From the NCBI GenBank assembly GCA_002339325.1, contig DDKK01000017.1, forward strand, positions 1 through 16,018: DNA of 16,018 bases. Direction: 5' to 3'. The notes beneath the pieces are model-generated. The model saw only the letters and a program-made list of their open reading frames with translations, ran no database searches and was not told the origin of the DNA. The position numbers and the translations under genes were made by a program. Positions 6,436 through 14,282 of this stretch are shown here, piece by piece (position 1 is the first letter of the stretch; every line of letters starts with the position of its first letter). Origin of the DNA: Nitrospiraceae bacterium UBA2600 (GTDB taxonomy: Bacteria > Nitrospirota > Thermodesulfovibrionia > Thermodesulfovibrionales > Thermodesulfovibrionaceae).

Positions 6436-7800
6436 CTACGAAGTTATTTCAATTATACAACGTTTTATCACTGTAAGCAACCTTTCCAGATTTTCTTCAG
6501 AAATTATAAGAGGAGGCATCACCACAATCACATCCCCGAGGGGTCTAAGCCATACCCCATATTTTCTTGCTGCCTTAACAACTTTCCATCCCATTTGCAT
6601 TGGGTAGGGAAAAGGTTGCCCCGTTTTCTTATTCTCCACAATTTCAATTCCTCCAATCATTCCCTTTTGCCTTACATCGCCAACATGCTTGAGTTGAGAA
6701 ATCTCCCGAAAAATTTCAGCCATTAAATTAATTTTTGCCGGAAGCTTGCGAAGAGTATCATCTTTCTTAAAAACTTCCAAAGATGCGATAGCCGCAGCAC
6801 ATCCAAGAGGATTTCCCGTATAGGAATGGCCATGATAGAAAGTTTTTCTCTCTTCAATCTCACCCAAAAAGGCATTAAATATTCTCTCGTTTACAACAGT
6901 GACAGCAAGAGGCAGGTAACCATTTGTTAATCCTTTGCTAAGACATATGATATCTGGAGTTACTTGTTCGTGTTCACAGGCAAACATTTTTCCTGTTCTT
7001 CCAAAACCTGTGGCAACCTCATCGGCAATAAAAATTAGGTTATATTCATTGCATAGCTTTCTAAGACCTTTCAAGTATCCCTCTGGCCAGACGATAATAC
7101 CGCCTGCACACTGAACAAGAGGTTCAACAACAACGGCAATTATTCTTTCATGGTTTTCCTTTAAAATTTTCTCCATTTCACTAAGACAAGCTATCCCACA
7201 GGAGGGATATTTAAGATTAAGTTCACATCTGTAACAGTAGGGAGCAGGAGACTGAATGGATTTATTTAAAAGAGGCTTATAAACTTCATGAAAAAGCTCT
7301 ACTCCACCGACACTTACAGCTCCAATTGTATCGCCATGATACCCTTCTTTGAGACTAACGAAAGTATCTTTTTCATTTATTCTCTTATTGACCCAGTATT
7401 GATAAGCAATTTTCATGGCAATTTCTACAGCAGTTGAACCATTGTCCGAATAAAATATTTTTGTAAGGTGTTCTCCCCAGGGAAGTTTTTCAATAAGAAG
7501 TTCAGCAAGTTCTTTTGCAAGAATTATACTGGGCTCATTGCAAGCTCCCAAAAGAGTGGAGTGAGCGAGTTTCTCCAATTGAAGCTTTACTGCTTCATCT
7601 ATCTCGGCTCTTCTGTGTCCGTGAATATTCACCCAAAGAGAGGAAACTCCGTCGAGATACCAATTTCCCTCAGTATCTTTTAAAAAACAATCTCTACCTT
7701 CTACAAAAATCGTAGGTTCTTCTTTTAACCACTCCTTCATTTGAGTGAATGGATGCCATATATATTTTTTATCCCATTCTACAAGTTTTTCTCTTTCCAT
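6436..7800 (-). CDS. bioA: Diaminopelargonate (DAPA) aminotransferase BioA, BioK-like
   Basis: BioA converts 7-keto-8-aminopelargonate to 7,8-diaminopelargonate in biotin synthesis and is a fold-type I PLP aminotransferase. Its 454 residues match the family. Motifs are WHPFTQM (15-21), SSLWVNIHGH (53-62), FYSDNGSTAVEIAMK, EGYHGDT (152-158), IADEVATGFGRTGKMF with PLP-nitrogen-binding Asp260, the Schiff-base Lys289 in CLSKGLTNGYLP, and GHSYTGNPLGCAAA. Phe18 replaces the Tyr17 of the SAM-using E. coli enzyme, and the overall sequence recalls the lysine-using B. subtilis BioK; amino-donor choice is inference. A cysteine set C189-x2-C192-x8-C201-x3-C205 could bind metal or be structural. GGAAGGAG at 7805-7812 precedes the start. 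No other bio gene is present. It leads the operon to kdsA. Confidence 0.95.
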   Translation of the reverse strand: MEREKLVEWDKKYIWHPFTQMKEWLKEEPTIFVEGRDCFLKDTEGNWYLDGVSSLWVNIHGHRRAEIDEAVKLQLEKLAHSTLLGACNEPSIILAKELAELLIEKLPWGEHLTKIFYSDNGSTAVEIAMKIAYQYWVNKRINEKDTFVSLKEGYHGDTIGAVSVGGVELFHEVYKPLLNKSIQSPAPYCYRCELNLKYPSCGIACLSEMEKILKENHERIIAVVVEPLVQCAGGIIVWPEGYLKGLRKLCNEYNLIFIADEVATGFGRTGKMFACEHEQVTPDIICLSKGLTNGYLPLAVTVVNERIFNAFLGEIEERKTFYHGHSYTGNPLGCAAAIASLEVFKKDDTLRKLPAKINLMAEIFREISQLKHVGDVRQKGMIGGIEIVENKKTGQPFPYPMQMGWKVVKAARKYGVWLRPLGDVIVVMPPLIISEENLERLLTVIKRCIIEITS

Positions 7801-7819
7801 TTTACTCCTTCCCGATTAA

Positions 7820-7842
7820 GGTTATAATAATTTATTATAGCC
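7820..7842. promoter_or_regulatory. 23-bp palindrome holding divergent -10 elements (bioA / AsmA-like gene)
   Basis: Arms GGTTATAATAA (7820-7830) and TTATTATAGCC (7832-7842) are inverted repeats around T7831 with a single mismatch. TATAAT occurs on the plus strand at 7823-7828 and on the minus strand at 7834-7839. The minus copy would start transcription near 7827, about 27 bases before bioA, just upstream of its ribosome-binding site. The plus copy would serve the AsmA-like gene. It may be a symmetric divergent promoter core, an operator, or both. No clear -35 sequences were found. Confidence 0.5.
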
Positions 7843-7886
7843 TATAAACGTATGGGTAATTTTTATATCCAAAAACTTAAAACATT

Positions 7887-8873
7887 ATGAACACAAAGAA
7901 AAAAATAGTTATTTTTTTGTCACTTTTTATCATCATACTGCTCGCAGTAATTCTTTTTGCCAATGAATATATTATCGATAATTTTATCAGAGATAGAATT
8001 GAGAAGAAATTAGGTCCTTCTGTCAAGATAGGAAAACTGTTCTTATGTGTCGATTCATTATGCGCTGAGAATGTCAAGATATACAGTATGGAAGGAGACA
8101 ACTTTCTGGATGTTTCTGTTATTAAAATTAAACCATATCTACTGTCTCTACTTAAGGGTAATTTTCAAATCAAAGAGATATCATTTAAAAATCCTAAATT
8201 AACCCTCAAAAGAGACCGAAACAAAAGATGGCATATTGCTAAATTAAAAGGAGATGAAACCAAGTCTCCGTCATATCTACCCGTAGAGACTCTCAGAATA
8301 ACAGAAGGCGAAATAGAAATTATAGATGAATTAAAGGGTGCTAAGACAAAATTCAATAGCTTAGAACTCGAACTTAACAACGACCTTGAAAACAAAAATC
8401 TCTCAATTAAAGCCAATGCAAAGGTAGAAAAAGGCGGTAGCATTGAGTTTAACTCTAAAGGAAACTACATTGCCGAATATTTTGAGGGCACTCTAAAAGT
8501 AACTGAATTACCAATTAAGACAGTCATGCCGTATATAAATACAGATTTAAAGATAAGCAGTGGGACAATGAGTTTCCAATCGAATTTTACGATTAAAAAT
8601 GGCTATATTAATGCTCCCTCTTTTTTAAAGGCAAGGAATGTTGAGATAGCTTCAAAAGGTTTTTTTATGGGCATTGCTGGTTCAGTTCTAATAAAAATAC
8701 TTCAAAAAAATAATGAAGTGACAGTCAATTTTAACATATGGGGCAGATGGGACAATCTTCACTCAGACTTTAAAGATTCTCTGAAGAAAAAAATATCTGA
8801 AGAGACCGAGCGAAGTATATCCTCACCAATCAAAAGCATAATAAGTCCTTTGAAGGGTATTATAAAAAAATAA
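7887..8873 (+). CDS. AsmA-like inner-membrane/periplasmic protein
   Basis: This 328-residue protein has a basic N-terminus (MNTKKK) and one hydrophobic anchor at about 7-26; the rest would face the periplasm. The segment after the anchor has the AsmA/DUF748-type pattern: an amphipathic KKLGPSVKIGKL, then LKGNFQIKEISFKNPKLTLKRD, in which a beta-strand region ends in basic charges. Beta-rich stretches with NFNIWGRW and a basic C-terminal helix follow. AsmA relatives such as YhdP and TamB are long bridge-like proteins implicated in envelope lipid transport; this one is much shorter, so the role is tentative. No Shine-Dalgarno sequence is visible at the chosen ATG, but the anchor supports this start. 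It stands alone, divergent from bioA and convergent with the ykgJ-family gene with a 7-bp gap. Confidence 0.75.
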   Translation: MNTKKKIVIFLSLFIIILLAVILFANEYIIDNFIRDRIEKKLGPSVKIGKLFLCVDSLCAENVKIYSMEGDNFLDVSVIKIKPYLLSLLKGNFQIKEISFKNPKLTLKRDRNKRWHIAKLKGDETKSPSYLPVETLRITEGEIEIIDELKGAKTKFNSLELELNNDLENKNLSIKANAKVEKGGSIEFNSKGNYIAEYFEGTLKVTELPIKTVMPYINTDLKISSGTMSFQSNFTIKNGYINAPSFLKARNVEIASKGFFMGIAGSVLIKILQKNNEVTVNFNIWGRWDNLHSDFKDSLKKKISEETERSISSPIKSIISPLKGIIKK

Positions 8874-8880
8874 ACTATTT

Positions 8881-9645
8881 TTACCTCTTTTTCAGTTTAA
8901 GCGTCTCTTTTATCATGAGCAAAAACTTAACATAATCAAAGGCAAAATTCAAAAGCTCTGCCTCGTCATTTTTAATTTTATTAAGTCGCTCTTCTTCCAC
9001 ATCAAAGACTTCAAGAAATTTACTTTCAAAAATAAATCTTCTAAATGCATCGACATCGTAGCATGCCGTATAGAAAGCTTTTTGCTTTTTATCGTCAAGC
9101 TTTTCTGCTTTAAGATTTCTTGTAAAGAAAAGTTCACGCCATCCTCTATTCATATCGTCATAAAGGTCAACGCCCTGGTCTTTTCTCCATCCCTCCACAG
9201 TCCATTCCTTTTCTTCCTGAAAACCCTTACAATGAGGCTCTCTTACAAAAAAGTAATGTTCTTCAGAAATGCCATCGGTAAGGTCAAATTTCTTAAGCGA
9301 TGCCTGACCAATTGGATAATATCTGCATGTGGCAGGCCTGTCTTCATATACCGAACATCCTGCATCAACAAGGAAAGGGCAAGTTTTCTGTTCATCTTCA
9401 TTTTTATTAAGAAAAACAAAAGGATAGCCACTTTTTGGCTCAACAAAAACATAAGTATATTTCATCAAAAACTCACCCGAAGATATACCAAATCTGTTTT
9501 TAAGTCTTAAGATGTCATAAGGAGTAAGCATTATATCTATGTTTTTACAGCAGCTTTTATAACAAGATATTCCAGGATAGCAGCGAAACTTAAAAGTTGA
9601 TTCAAGCGTTAGCTCCTCAGGAGCAATTGCATTAATGTTTAACAT
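8881..9645 (-). CDS. YkgJ family cysteine-cluster protein
   Basis: This 254-residue soluble protein carries the YkgJ (zinc- or iron-chelating) signature. C22-x5-C28-x3-C32-C33 is followed by CPFLVDAGCSVYEDRPATCRYYP (Cys89, Cys97, Cys107) and Cys139 in HCKGF. That makes eight cysteines likely to bind a metal or Fe-S cluster. The last 100 residues are helical and charged, with no recognised motif. The biochemical function of the family is not established. Its ATG overlaps the yjbQ stop (TAATG), and GAGGAGG at 9650-9656 gives a strong start. It is the last gene of the dapL-yjbQ-ykgJ operon, ending 7 bp from the AsmA-like gene on the other strand. Confidence 0.88.
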   Translation of the reverse strand: MLNINAIAPEELTLESTFKFRCYPGISCYKSCCKNIDIMLTPYDILRLKNRFGISSGEFLMKYTYVFVEPKSGYPFVFLNKNEDEQKTCPFLVDAGCSVYEDRPATCRYYPIGQASLKKFDLTDGISEEHYFFVREPHCKGFQEEKEWTVEGWRKDQGVDLYDDMNRGWRELFFTRNLKAEKLDDKKQKAFYTACYDVDAFRRFIFESKFLEVFDVEEERLNKIKNDEAELLNFAFDYVKFLLMIKETLKLKKR

Positions 9646-10049
9646 TATTCCTCCTCTTTAATTATTTTCATGTATACTTTTCTTGTTCTTGGCCCATCGA
9701 ATTCGCAGAAAAAAATACTCTGCCACTGACCCAATATAAGCCTTCCGCTTTCAATAAAAATTGTTACGGAAGAACCTACTAATGTTGCCTTTATATGGCT
9801 GTCTGTGTTTCCCTCCATATGAGCATAACCTGCTCCTTGAGGCGCTATTTTTCTTAAAGCATTAATAATATCTTTCTTTACTGAAGGGTCTGCACCCTCG
9901 TTTATTGTTATTCCTGCAGTAGTGTGGGGAACATAAAGATAACATATACCCGCTTTAATTCCCGAGTCCTTAACCACTCTTTCAACTTCCACTCTTATAT
10001 CAACAAACTCTTCTCTTACAGAGGTCTTCACTGTAAGGGTCTTTATCAT
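9645..10049 (-). CDS. YjbQ/UPF0047 family protein
   Basis: This 134-residue protein is a full-length member of the YjbQ (UPF0047) family, often labelled secondary thiamine-phosphate synthase because E. coli YjbQ shows weak thiamine phosphate synthase activity. Conserved residues are His42 in PHTTAGITINEGAD, the cluster AHMEGNTDSHIKA with His77, Glu79, Asn81, Asp83 and His85, and LGQWQSIFFCEFDGPRTRKV. The true physiological role is not settled; a metal site from the His residues is plausible. The start overlaps the dapL stop (ATGA, 10046-10049) and the stop overlaps the ykgJ-family start. This indicates a single coupled message with lysine/peptidoglycan precursor synthesis. Confidence 0.93.
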   Translation of the reverse strand: MIKTLTVKTSVREEFVDIRVEVERVVKDSGIKAGICYLYVPHTTAGITINEGADPSVKKDIINALRKIAPQGAGYAHMEGNTDSHIKATLVGSSVTIFIESGRLILGQWQSIFFCEFDGPRTRKVYMKIIKEEE

Positions 10050-11209
10050 ATGATGAGCCTCCCGATTCTGTTCACCGCTTCCCGAATTCTCTCTTTTGGC
10101 TGAGTAAGGGCGAATCTAATGTATCCTTCTCCGTATTCTCCAAAACCAACACCTGGCGTACATAACACCTCTGCCTCTTTAAGAAGCCTTCCTACAAACT
10201 CTATGGAATTTGTTCCACGTGGAACTTTTACCCATAGATAAAATGTAGCATTAGGCTTCCTGAGGTCAAAACCCTTTGATTTAAGACCTTCATATAGTAT
10301 GTCCCTTCTTTCCTTATAGATATCTCTGATTTCTTTGAGAATTTGGTCATCCGTGTCAAGAGCCACTATACTTGCCTCTTGAATGGCTTGAAAAACTCCC
10401 GAATCAAGATTTGTCTTTACTTTGCCAAGTCCAGCAATTATATCCCTGTTACCAACTGCATAACCTATGCGCCATCCTGTCATGTTATAAGTTTTAGAGA
10501 GAGAGTGAAATTCAATGCCCACTTCTTTTGCTCCTTCAATCTCCAAAAAGCTTACGGGTCTTTCTTCATAATAAACCTCTGAATAGGCAGCATCGTGACA
10601 TACAATAATGTTATATTTTCTGGCAAAATATATAACTTCTTTGTAAAAATCAATAGTCGCTCCTGCGGAGGTAGGATTGTTAGGATAGTTTATAAACATT
10701 AATTTTGCCCTTGAACATACATCTTCAGGAATAGCCTTAAGGTCAGGAAGAAAATTATTTTCCTCCCTTAGTGGCATAAAATAAGGAATTCCTCCAGCAA
10801 ACTTTGTGCCTACGGGATAAACAGGATAGCCAGGAGAAGGCACTAAAACTACGTCTCCAGGGTCAATAAAAGCTAAAGGTATGTGTCCTATGCCTTCCTT
10901 AGAACCAATTAAAGATAGAACTTCCTTTTCAGGGTCAAGCTCTACATTAAATCTTCTTTTATACCATCTCGAAACTGCCTGCCTGTAACTAAACATGCCC
11001 TCATAGCTTGGATAACGATGATGTTCAGGATTCTCCACTGCCTTTTTCATTGCCTCAACAATATGCTTCGGCGTTGGAATATCTGGATCGCCAATACTTA
11101 AGTCAATTAAATCTGCGCCCTTTGCAAGGGCTTCTCTTTTCATCTGGTCAATTGCAGCAAAAAGATAGGGAGGAAGCGTCCTAATCCTCTCGGCATACTG
11201 AATTTGCAT
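10046..11209 (-). CDS. dapL: LL-diaminopimelate aminotransferase DapL
   Basis: DapL turns tetrahydrodipicolinate directly into LL-diaminopimelate with glutamate as amino donor, bypassing the acylated DapD/C/E steps, and feeds lysine and peptidoglycan synthesis. The 387-residue protein is a class I/II PLP aminotransferase. Key features are IDLSIGDPDIPTP (35-47), YPSYEGM, the SKEG loop, PSPGYPVY, INYPNNPTSAG, DAAYSEVYYEE with Asp206 and Tyr209, the Schiff-base Lys239 in FHSLSKTYNMTGWRIGY, and an Arg in the C-terminal YIRFAL segment. The overall pattern fits DapL rather than AspC or AlaT, although broad aminotransferases are the main alternative. AAGGAGG at 11217-11223 supports the start. It leads the dapL-yjbQ-ykgJ operon. 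Confidence 0.88.
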   Translation of the reverse strand: MQIQYAERIRTLPPYLFAAIDQMKREALAKGADLIDLSIGDPDIPTPKHIVEAMKKAVENPEHHRYPSYEGMFSYRQAVSRWYKRRFNVELDPEKEVLSLIGSKEGIGHIPLAFIDPGDVVLVPSPGYPVYPVGTKFAGGIPYFMPLREENNFLPDLKAIPEDVCSRAKLMFINYPNNPTSAGATIDFYKEVIYFARKYNIIVCHDAAYSEVYYEERPVSFLEIEGAKEVGIEFHSLSKTYNMTGWRIGYAVGNRDIIAGLGKVKTNLDSGVFQAIQEASIVALDTDDQILKEIRDIYKERRDILYEGLKSKGFDLRKPNATFYLWVKVPRGTNSIEFVGRLLKEAEVLCTPGVGFGEYGEGYIRFALTQPKERIREAVNRIGRLII

Positions 11210-11495
11210 CTTATTGCCTCCTTAAAGATACACTAAATTTATGAGAGTTTTTATTTTATTCTATCCTGTTAGTTTACTAAATTTCTGAAGATATTTCCAA
11301 ACGCAAATCTTCTTTCTTATTCTATGTGAAAATTTGCTATCTATGAACTCACAGCGAATACAAAACATGCCCTTGCTTTGATTTAAAGTTGAAAAATCAA
11401 TTAATCTATTTGAGACACATTCAATTAGAACCGCAGCATATGGAAAATAAGTAAAAAAAATGATATAATTTTTCACAAATTGAATAGGGGAAAAC
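11210..11495. other. Divergent intergenic region with possible coding remnant
   Basis: These 286 bp separate dapL (minus) from trkA (plus). The dapL ribosome-binding site lies at 11217-11223 and the trkA promoter at 11441-11469. On the minus strand an open frame runs from 11497 to 11261 (78 codons). Its C-terminal half has a protein-like composition with CIRCEFID and ICVWKYLQKF, but the only ATG is the complement of the trkA start region and no ribosome-binding site is seen. A shorter start at an internal Met (about 11365) is also possible. It may be chance or the decayed end of a gene. No riboswitch or RNA gene was recognised. Confidence 0.3.
11441..11469 (+). promoter_or_regulatory. Sigma70-type extended -10 promoter for trkA-trkH
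   Basis: TGGAAA (11441-11446) is a 4-of-6 match to the -35 consensus. It is separated by 17 bp from a consensus TATAAT (11464-11469) preceded by TGA, an extended -10. The start would be near 11476, giving a leader of about 20 bases with AGGGG (11486-11490) before the trkA ATG. Confidence 0.7.
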
Positions 11496-12836
11496 ATGAG
11501 AATAATAATAGTTGGCGCTGGAGAAGTAGGATATCAAATTGCAAAATTTCTCACCTATGAAGGAGCGGATGTTGTAATCATCGACAGAGATGGAGCTAAA
11601 TTAAGAAGAATATCCGAAGAGCTCGATATTGCCACAATTGAAGCGGAAGGAAGTGACCCATCCGCTTTCAAAGAGGCAGGAGCAGACAAAGCAGACCTCC
11701 TTCTTGCCGTGACAAATAGTGATGAGACAAACATGATTGCCTGTCTTCTTGGCAAGGCAATGTTTAATATAAAACGTAAAATAGCAAGGATTAGAAATCC
11801 TGACTATTTCTTTAACAAGGAACTTCTCGGAAAATCAAATCTTGACATTGACCCAGCCATTAATCCTGAGCTTGAAGCAGCGGAGGCAGTTGCAAGACTG
11901 ATTGAAAATCCTTTTGCCAGTGAGGTAATAGGTTTTGAGCAGGGTAAGATTTTGGTAATCGGGTTTAAAATTCCAAAGGACAGTCCAGTAAATGGTAAAA
12001 AACTTAAGTCTGTAAGGTCCTTGATAAATCAAGAATTTATTATAGGAGTTATTGAAAGAGATGAAAACGTTATAGTTCCCTCGGGAGATGATATTATTCA
12101 GGAAGGTGATATTGTTTACATGCCCATTCCAAGAGAAAAAATACAGGAGGTTGCCCAGAGTCTCGGAGTAGTAGCAACACCCTCAAAAAAAATAATGATA
12201 CTTGGAGGAGGAAGAATAGGCTATTATATAGCCAATAAAATGGAAAATAAAGCTGATATCAAGATAATAGAGAAAGACTCGGAAAGATGCAAATTCTTAA
12301 GCAAGCATCTTGGTAAAACTCTAATTCTCCACGGTGATGGAGCAGACAAGCAGATTCTTTTGGAAGAAAACATACAGAATACAGACACTTATATTGCCTG
12401 TTCAAACAATGATGAATTAAACATAATGGCATCTCTGCTGGCCAAAAAACTCGGCGCTAAAAAAGTCATATCTCTTGTAAACAGAACAGACTATGTCCCC
12501 CTTGCTCATAATCTGGGAATACAGTCTGTTTTAAGTCCCAGACTTATAACAGCCAGCATTATCCTAAGATATCTAAGGCGTGGAGAGGTAATATCCCTGA
12601 CAGCAATAGCAGAAAATAAAGCAGAAATAATGGAAATTGAAGTTTCTAATAAATCTTCTCTCGTTGGTAGGACTCTGAAAGAAGGTATTTTCCCTAAAAA
12701 TTCAATACTTGGCGCTATAATAAGAGATGACAGGATAATAATCCCATCTGGCGATGATTTAATAAGAGAGAGAGACAAACTCATAATCTTCGCCCTCAAA
12801 GATTCGATAAAGGAAGTGGAAAAGCTCCTCACATGA
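11496..12836 (+). CDS. trkA: Trk potassium uptake protein TrkA (dual RCK)
   Basis: TrkA is the cytoplasmic NAD(H)- and nucleotide-binding gating ring of the Trk potassium system and controls the TrkH channel. The 446 residues contain two tandem RCK units. The first RCK-N spans about 1-125, with GAGEVG (7-12) and Asp30 at the end of strand 2, followed by RCK-C at about 140-225. The second RCK-N spans about 231-350, with GGGRIG (237-242) and Glu259, followed by RCK-C at about 366-446. The repeated VPSGDD / IPSGDD loops in the two RCK-C domains show the internal duplication. The length equals that of E. coli-type two-domain TrkA. The stop overlaps the trkH start (ATGA, 12833-12836), so subunits are co-translated. 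Confidence 0.96.
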   Translation: MRIIIVGAGEVGYQIAKFLTYEGADVVIIDRDGAKLRRISEELDIATIEAEGSDPSAFKEAGADKADLLLAVTNSDETNMIACLLGKAMFNIKRKIARIRNPDYFFNKELLGKSNLDIDPAINPELEAAEAVARLIENPFASEVIGFEQGKILVIGFKIPKDSPVNGKKLKSVRSLINQEFIIGVIERDENVIVPSGDDIIQEGDIVYMPIPREKIQEVAQSLGVVATPSKKIMILGGGRIGYYIANKMENKADIKIIEKDSERCKFLSKHLGKTLILHGDGADKQILLEENIQNTDTYIACSNNDELNIMASLLAKKLGAKKVISLVNRTDYVPLAHNLGIQSVLSPRLITASIILRYLRRGEVISLTAIAENKAEIMEIEVSNKSSLVGRTLKEGIFPKNSILGAIIRDDRIIIPSGDDLIRERDKLIIFALKDSIKEVEKLLT

Positions 12837-14281
12837 ACTTCAAAACAGTTTTCAATATTGTTGGTATCATCCTCATAATTCTATCTATTTTTATGCTTGT
12901 TCCCGTCGGAGTGTCAGTATTAAACAATTCCTCTGATATTTTAGCCCTGAGCATTTCCTTTCTGGTCACATTATTTTCCGGTTCAGTCATGCTTGCTCTC
13001 ACAAAGCAATACAAACACGTTGACCTCATGTACAGAGAGTCTTTCATGGCTGTCACACTATCATGGATTAGTGTTACTTTTTTTGGTGCTTTACCATACA
13101 TCTTTACAGGCACAGTGTCTTCCCTTACTGATGCTTTTTTTGAGGCAATGTCTGGATTTACAACAACTGGTGCAAGTATTTTTGCAGATGTGGAGAGTTT
13201 ACCGGCAGGACTTCTTTTTTGGAGATGCATGACTCAGTGGATTGGCGGCATGGGAATTATTGTCTTTGCCTTAGCTGTTCTCCCAATTATTGGAACTGGC
13301 GGCATGCAGCTGTTTAAAGCAGAAGTCCCTGAAATCAGTGTAGATAAACTAAGACCAAGGATTATAGATACAGCAAAGGCATTGTGGTTAATTTACACTG
13401 GGATAACAGTAATAATAGTAATTCTGTATTTCATAGCTGGCATGGATTTATATGATGCCGTATGCCATGCCTTTACAACCATTTCAACGGGTGGATTTTC
13501 CACAAAGAATGCAAGCATAGGACATTATAACAGTCCCCTCATTGATTATGTTGTGAGTTTTGGAATGTTTCTTGGAGGAGTAAATTTTGCCCTTTACTTT
13601 TACTTCATGAGAGGTGATTTCGGGGTATTTCTCAGAAATGCGGAATTTAAGTTTTATCTCTCTGTTATCCTCGTCACCGTAGCTTTGCTTACATTAAATC
13701 TTTTGATTTACTCTTACAATTCAGTCTCTGAATCGCTCAGATTCGCTGTTTTTCAAATTGTCTCTATAATGACCACTACGGGATATGCCACAGCCGATTA
13801 TCTTAAATGGAGTTCTTTCTGCCAGCTCATATTACTGATAATCATGTTTTTTGGAGGAATGATAGGCTCTACTGCTGGTGGACTTAAACAAGTTAGAGTT
13901 TATCTCATGATAAAGCAGATATTCCGAGAGTTTTATCAGCTTATTCATCCCAGGGCTGTGCTTGCTTTGAAACTTGATGATAAGTTTCTCACAAAGGAAA
14001 CTCTTGGAAGTATCTGGGGTTTTGTATTTCTTGCCCTTTTTCTATGTGCCATTGCAAGCATTGCAATGACAGCCACAGGGCTTGATATACTCACCTCTGT
14101 TTCAACGGTCGTATCAGCCATGAACAACGTTGGGCCTGCTCTCGGTGAGGCTGGACCAGCCGGGAATTATTCCTCTATTCCCCTTTTTGGCAAATGGATA
14201 TTAATATTCTGCATGCTCGCAGGAAGGCTTGAGTATTATACGGTTCTTATTCTGCTTACTCCTGCTTTCTGGAAGCGATAG
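12833..14281 (+). CDS. trkH: Trk potassium uptake channel subunit TrkH
   Basis: TrkH is the inner-membrane potassium-translocating subunit. The 482-residue protein is strongly hydrophobic and has the fourfold pore-loop arrangement of the SKT superfamily. Filter sequences are FTTTGAS (109-115), TTISTGGFS (215-223), IMTTTGYAT (312-320) and NNVGPAL (431-437); each contributes the filter Gly (113, 220, 317, 434). The C-terminus GRLEYYTVLILLTPAFW is typical of the family and shows the gene is complete. The segment near 334-350 (IIMFFGGMIGSTAGGLK) is the intramembrane loop that gates the pore in homologues. It overlaps trkA by 4 bp. It ends 1 bp from the stop of the convergent protease gene. Confidence 0.96.
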   Translation: MNFKTVFNIVGIILIILSIFMLVPVGVSVLNNSSDILALSISFLVTLFSGSVMLALTKQYKHVDLMYRESFMAVTLSWISVTFFGALPYIFTGTVSSLTDAFFEAMSGFTTTGASIFADVESLPAGLLFWRCMTQWIGGMGIIVFALAVLPIIGTGGMQLFKAEVPEISVDKLRPRIIDTAKALWLIYTGITVIIVILYFIAGMDLYDAVCHAFTTISTGGFSTKNASIGHYNSPLIDYVVSFGMFLGGVNFALYFYFMRGDFGVFLRNAEFKFYLSVILVTVALLTLNLLIYSYNSVSESLRFAVFQIVSIMTTTGYATADYLKWSSFCQLILLIIMFFGGMIGSTAGGLKQVRVYLMIKQIFREFYQLIHPRAVLALKLDDKFLTKETLGSIWGFVFLALFLCAIASIAMTATGLDILTSVSTVVSAMNNVGPALGEAGPAGNYSSIPLFGKWILIFCMLAGRLEYYTVLILLTPAFWKR

Positions 14282-14282
14282 C

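Noticed and set aside
7801..7886. BirA or BioR operator upstream of bioA
   Set aside because: The palindrome lacks the TTGTAAAC-type half-sites with long spacer and the TTATCTATAA-type core expected for those regulators.
9082..9510. 142-codon plus-strand frame opposite the ykgJ-family gene
   Set aside because: The opposite strand encodes the conserved eight-cysteine pattern; this frame is rich in Phe, Lys and Ile with no motif.
12829..13230. 133-codon minus-strand frame opposite trkH
   Set aside because: It is the complement of the first trkH filter region; trkH is complete and overlaps trkA in the standard way.
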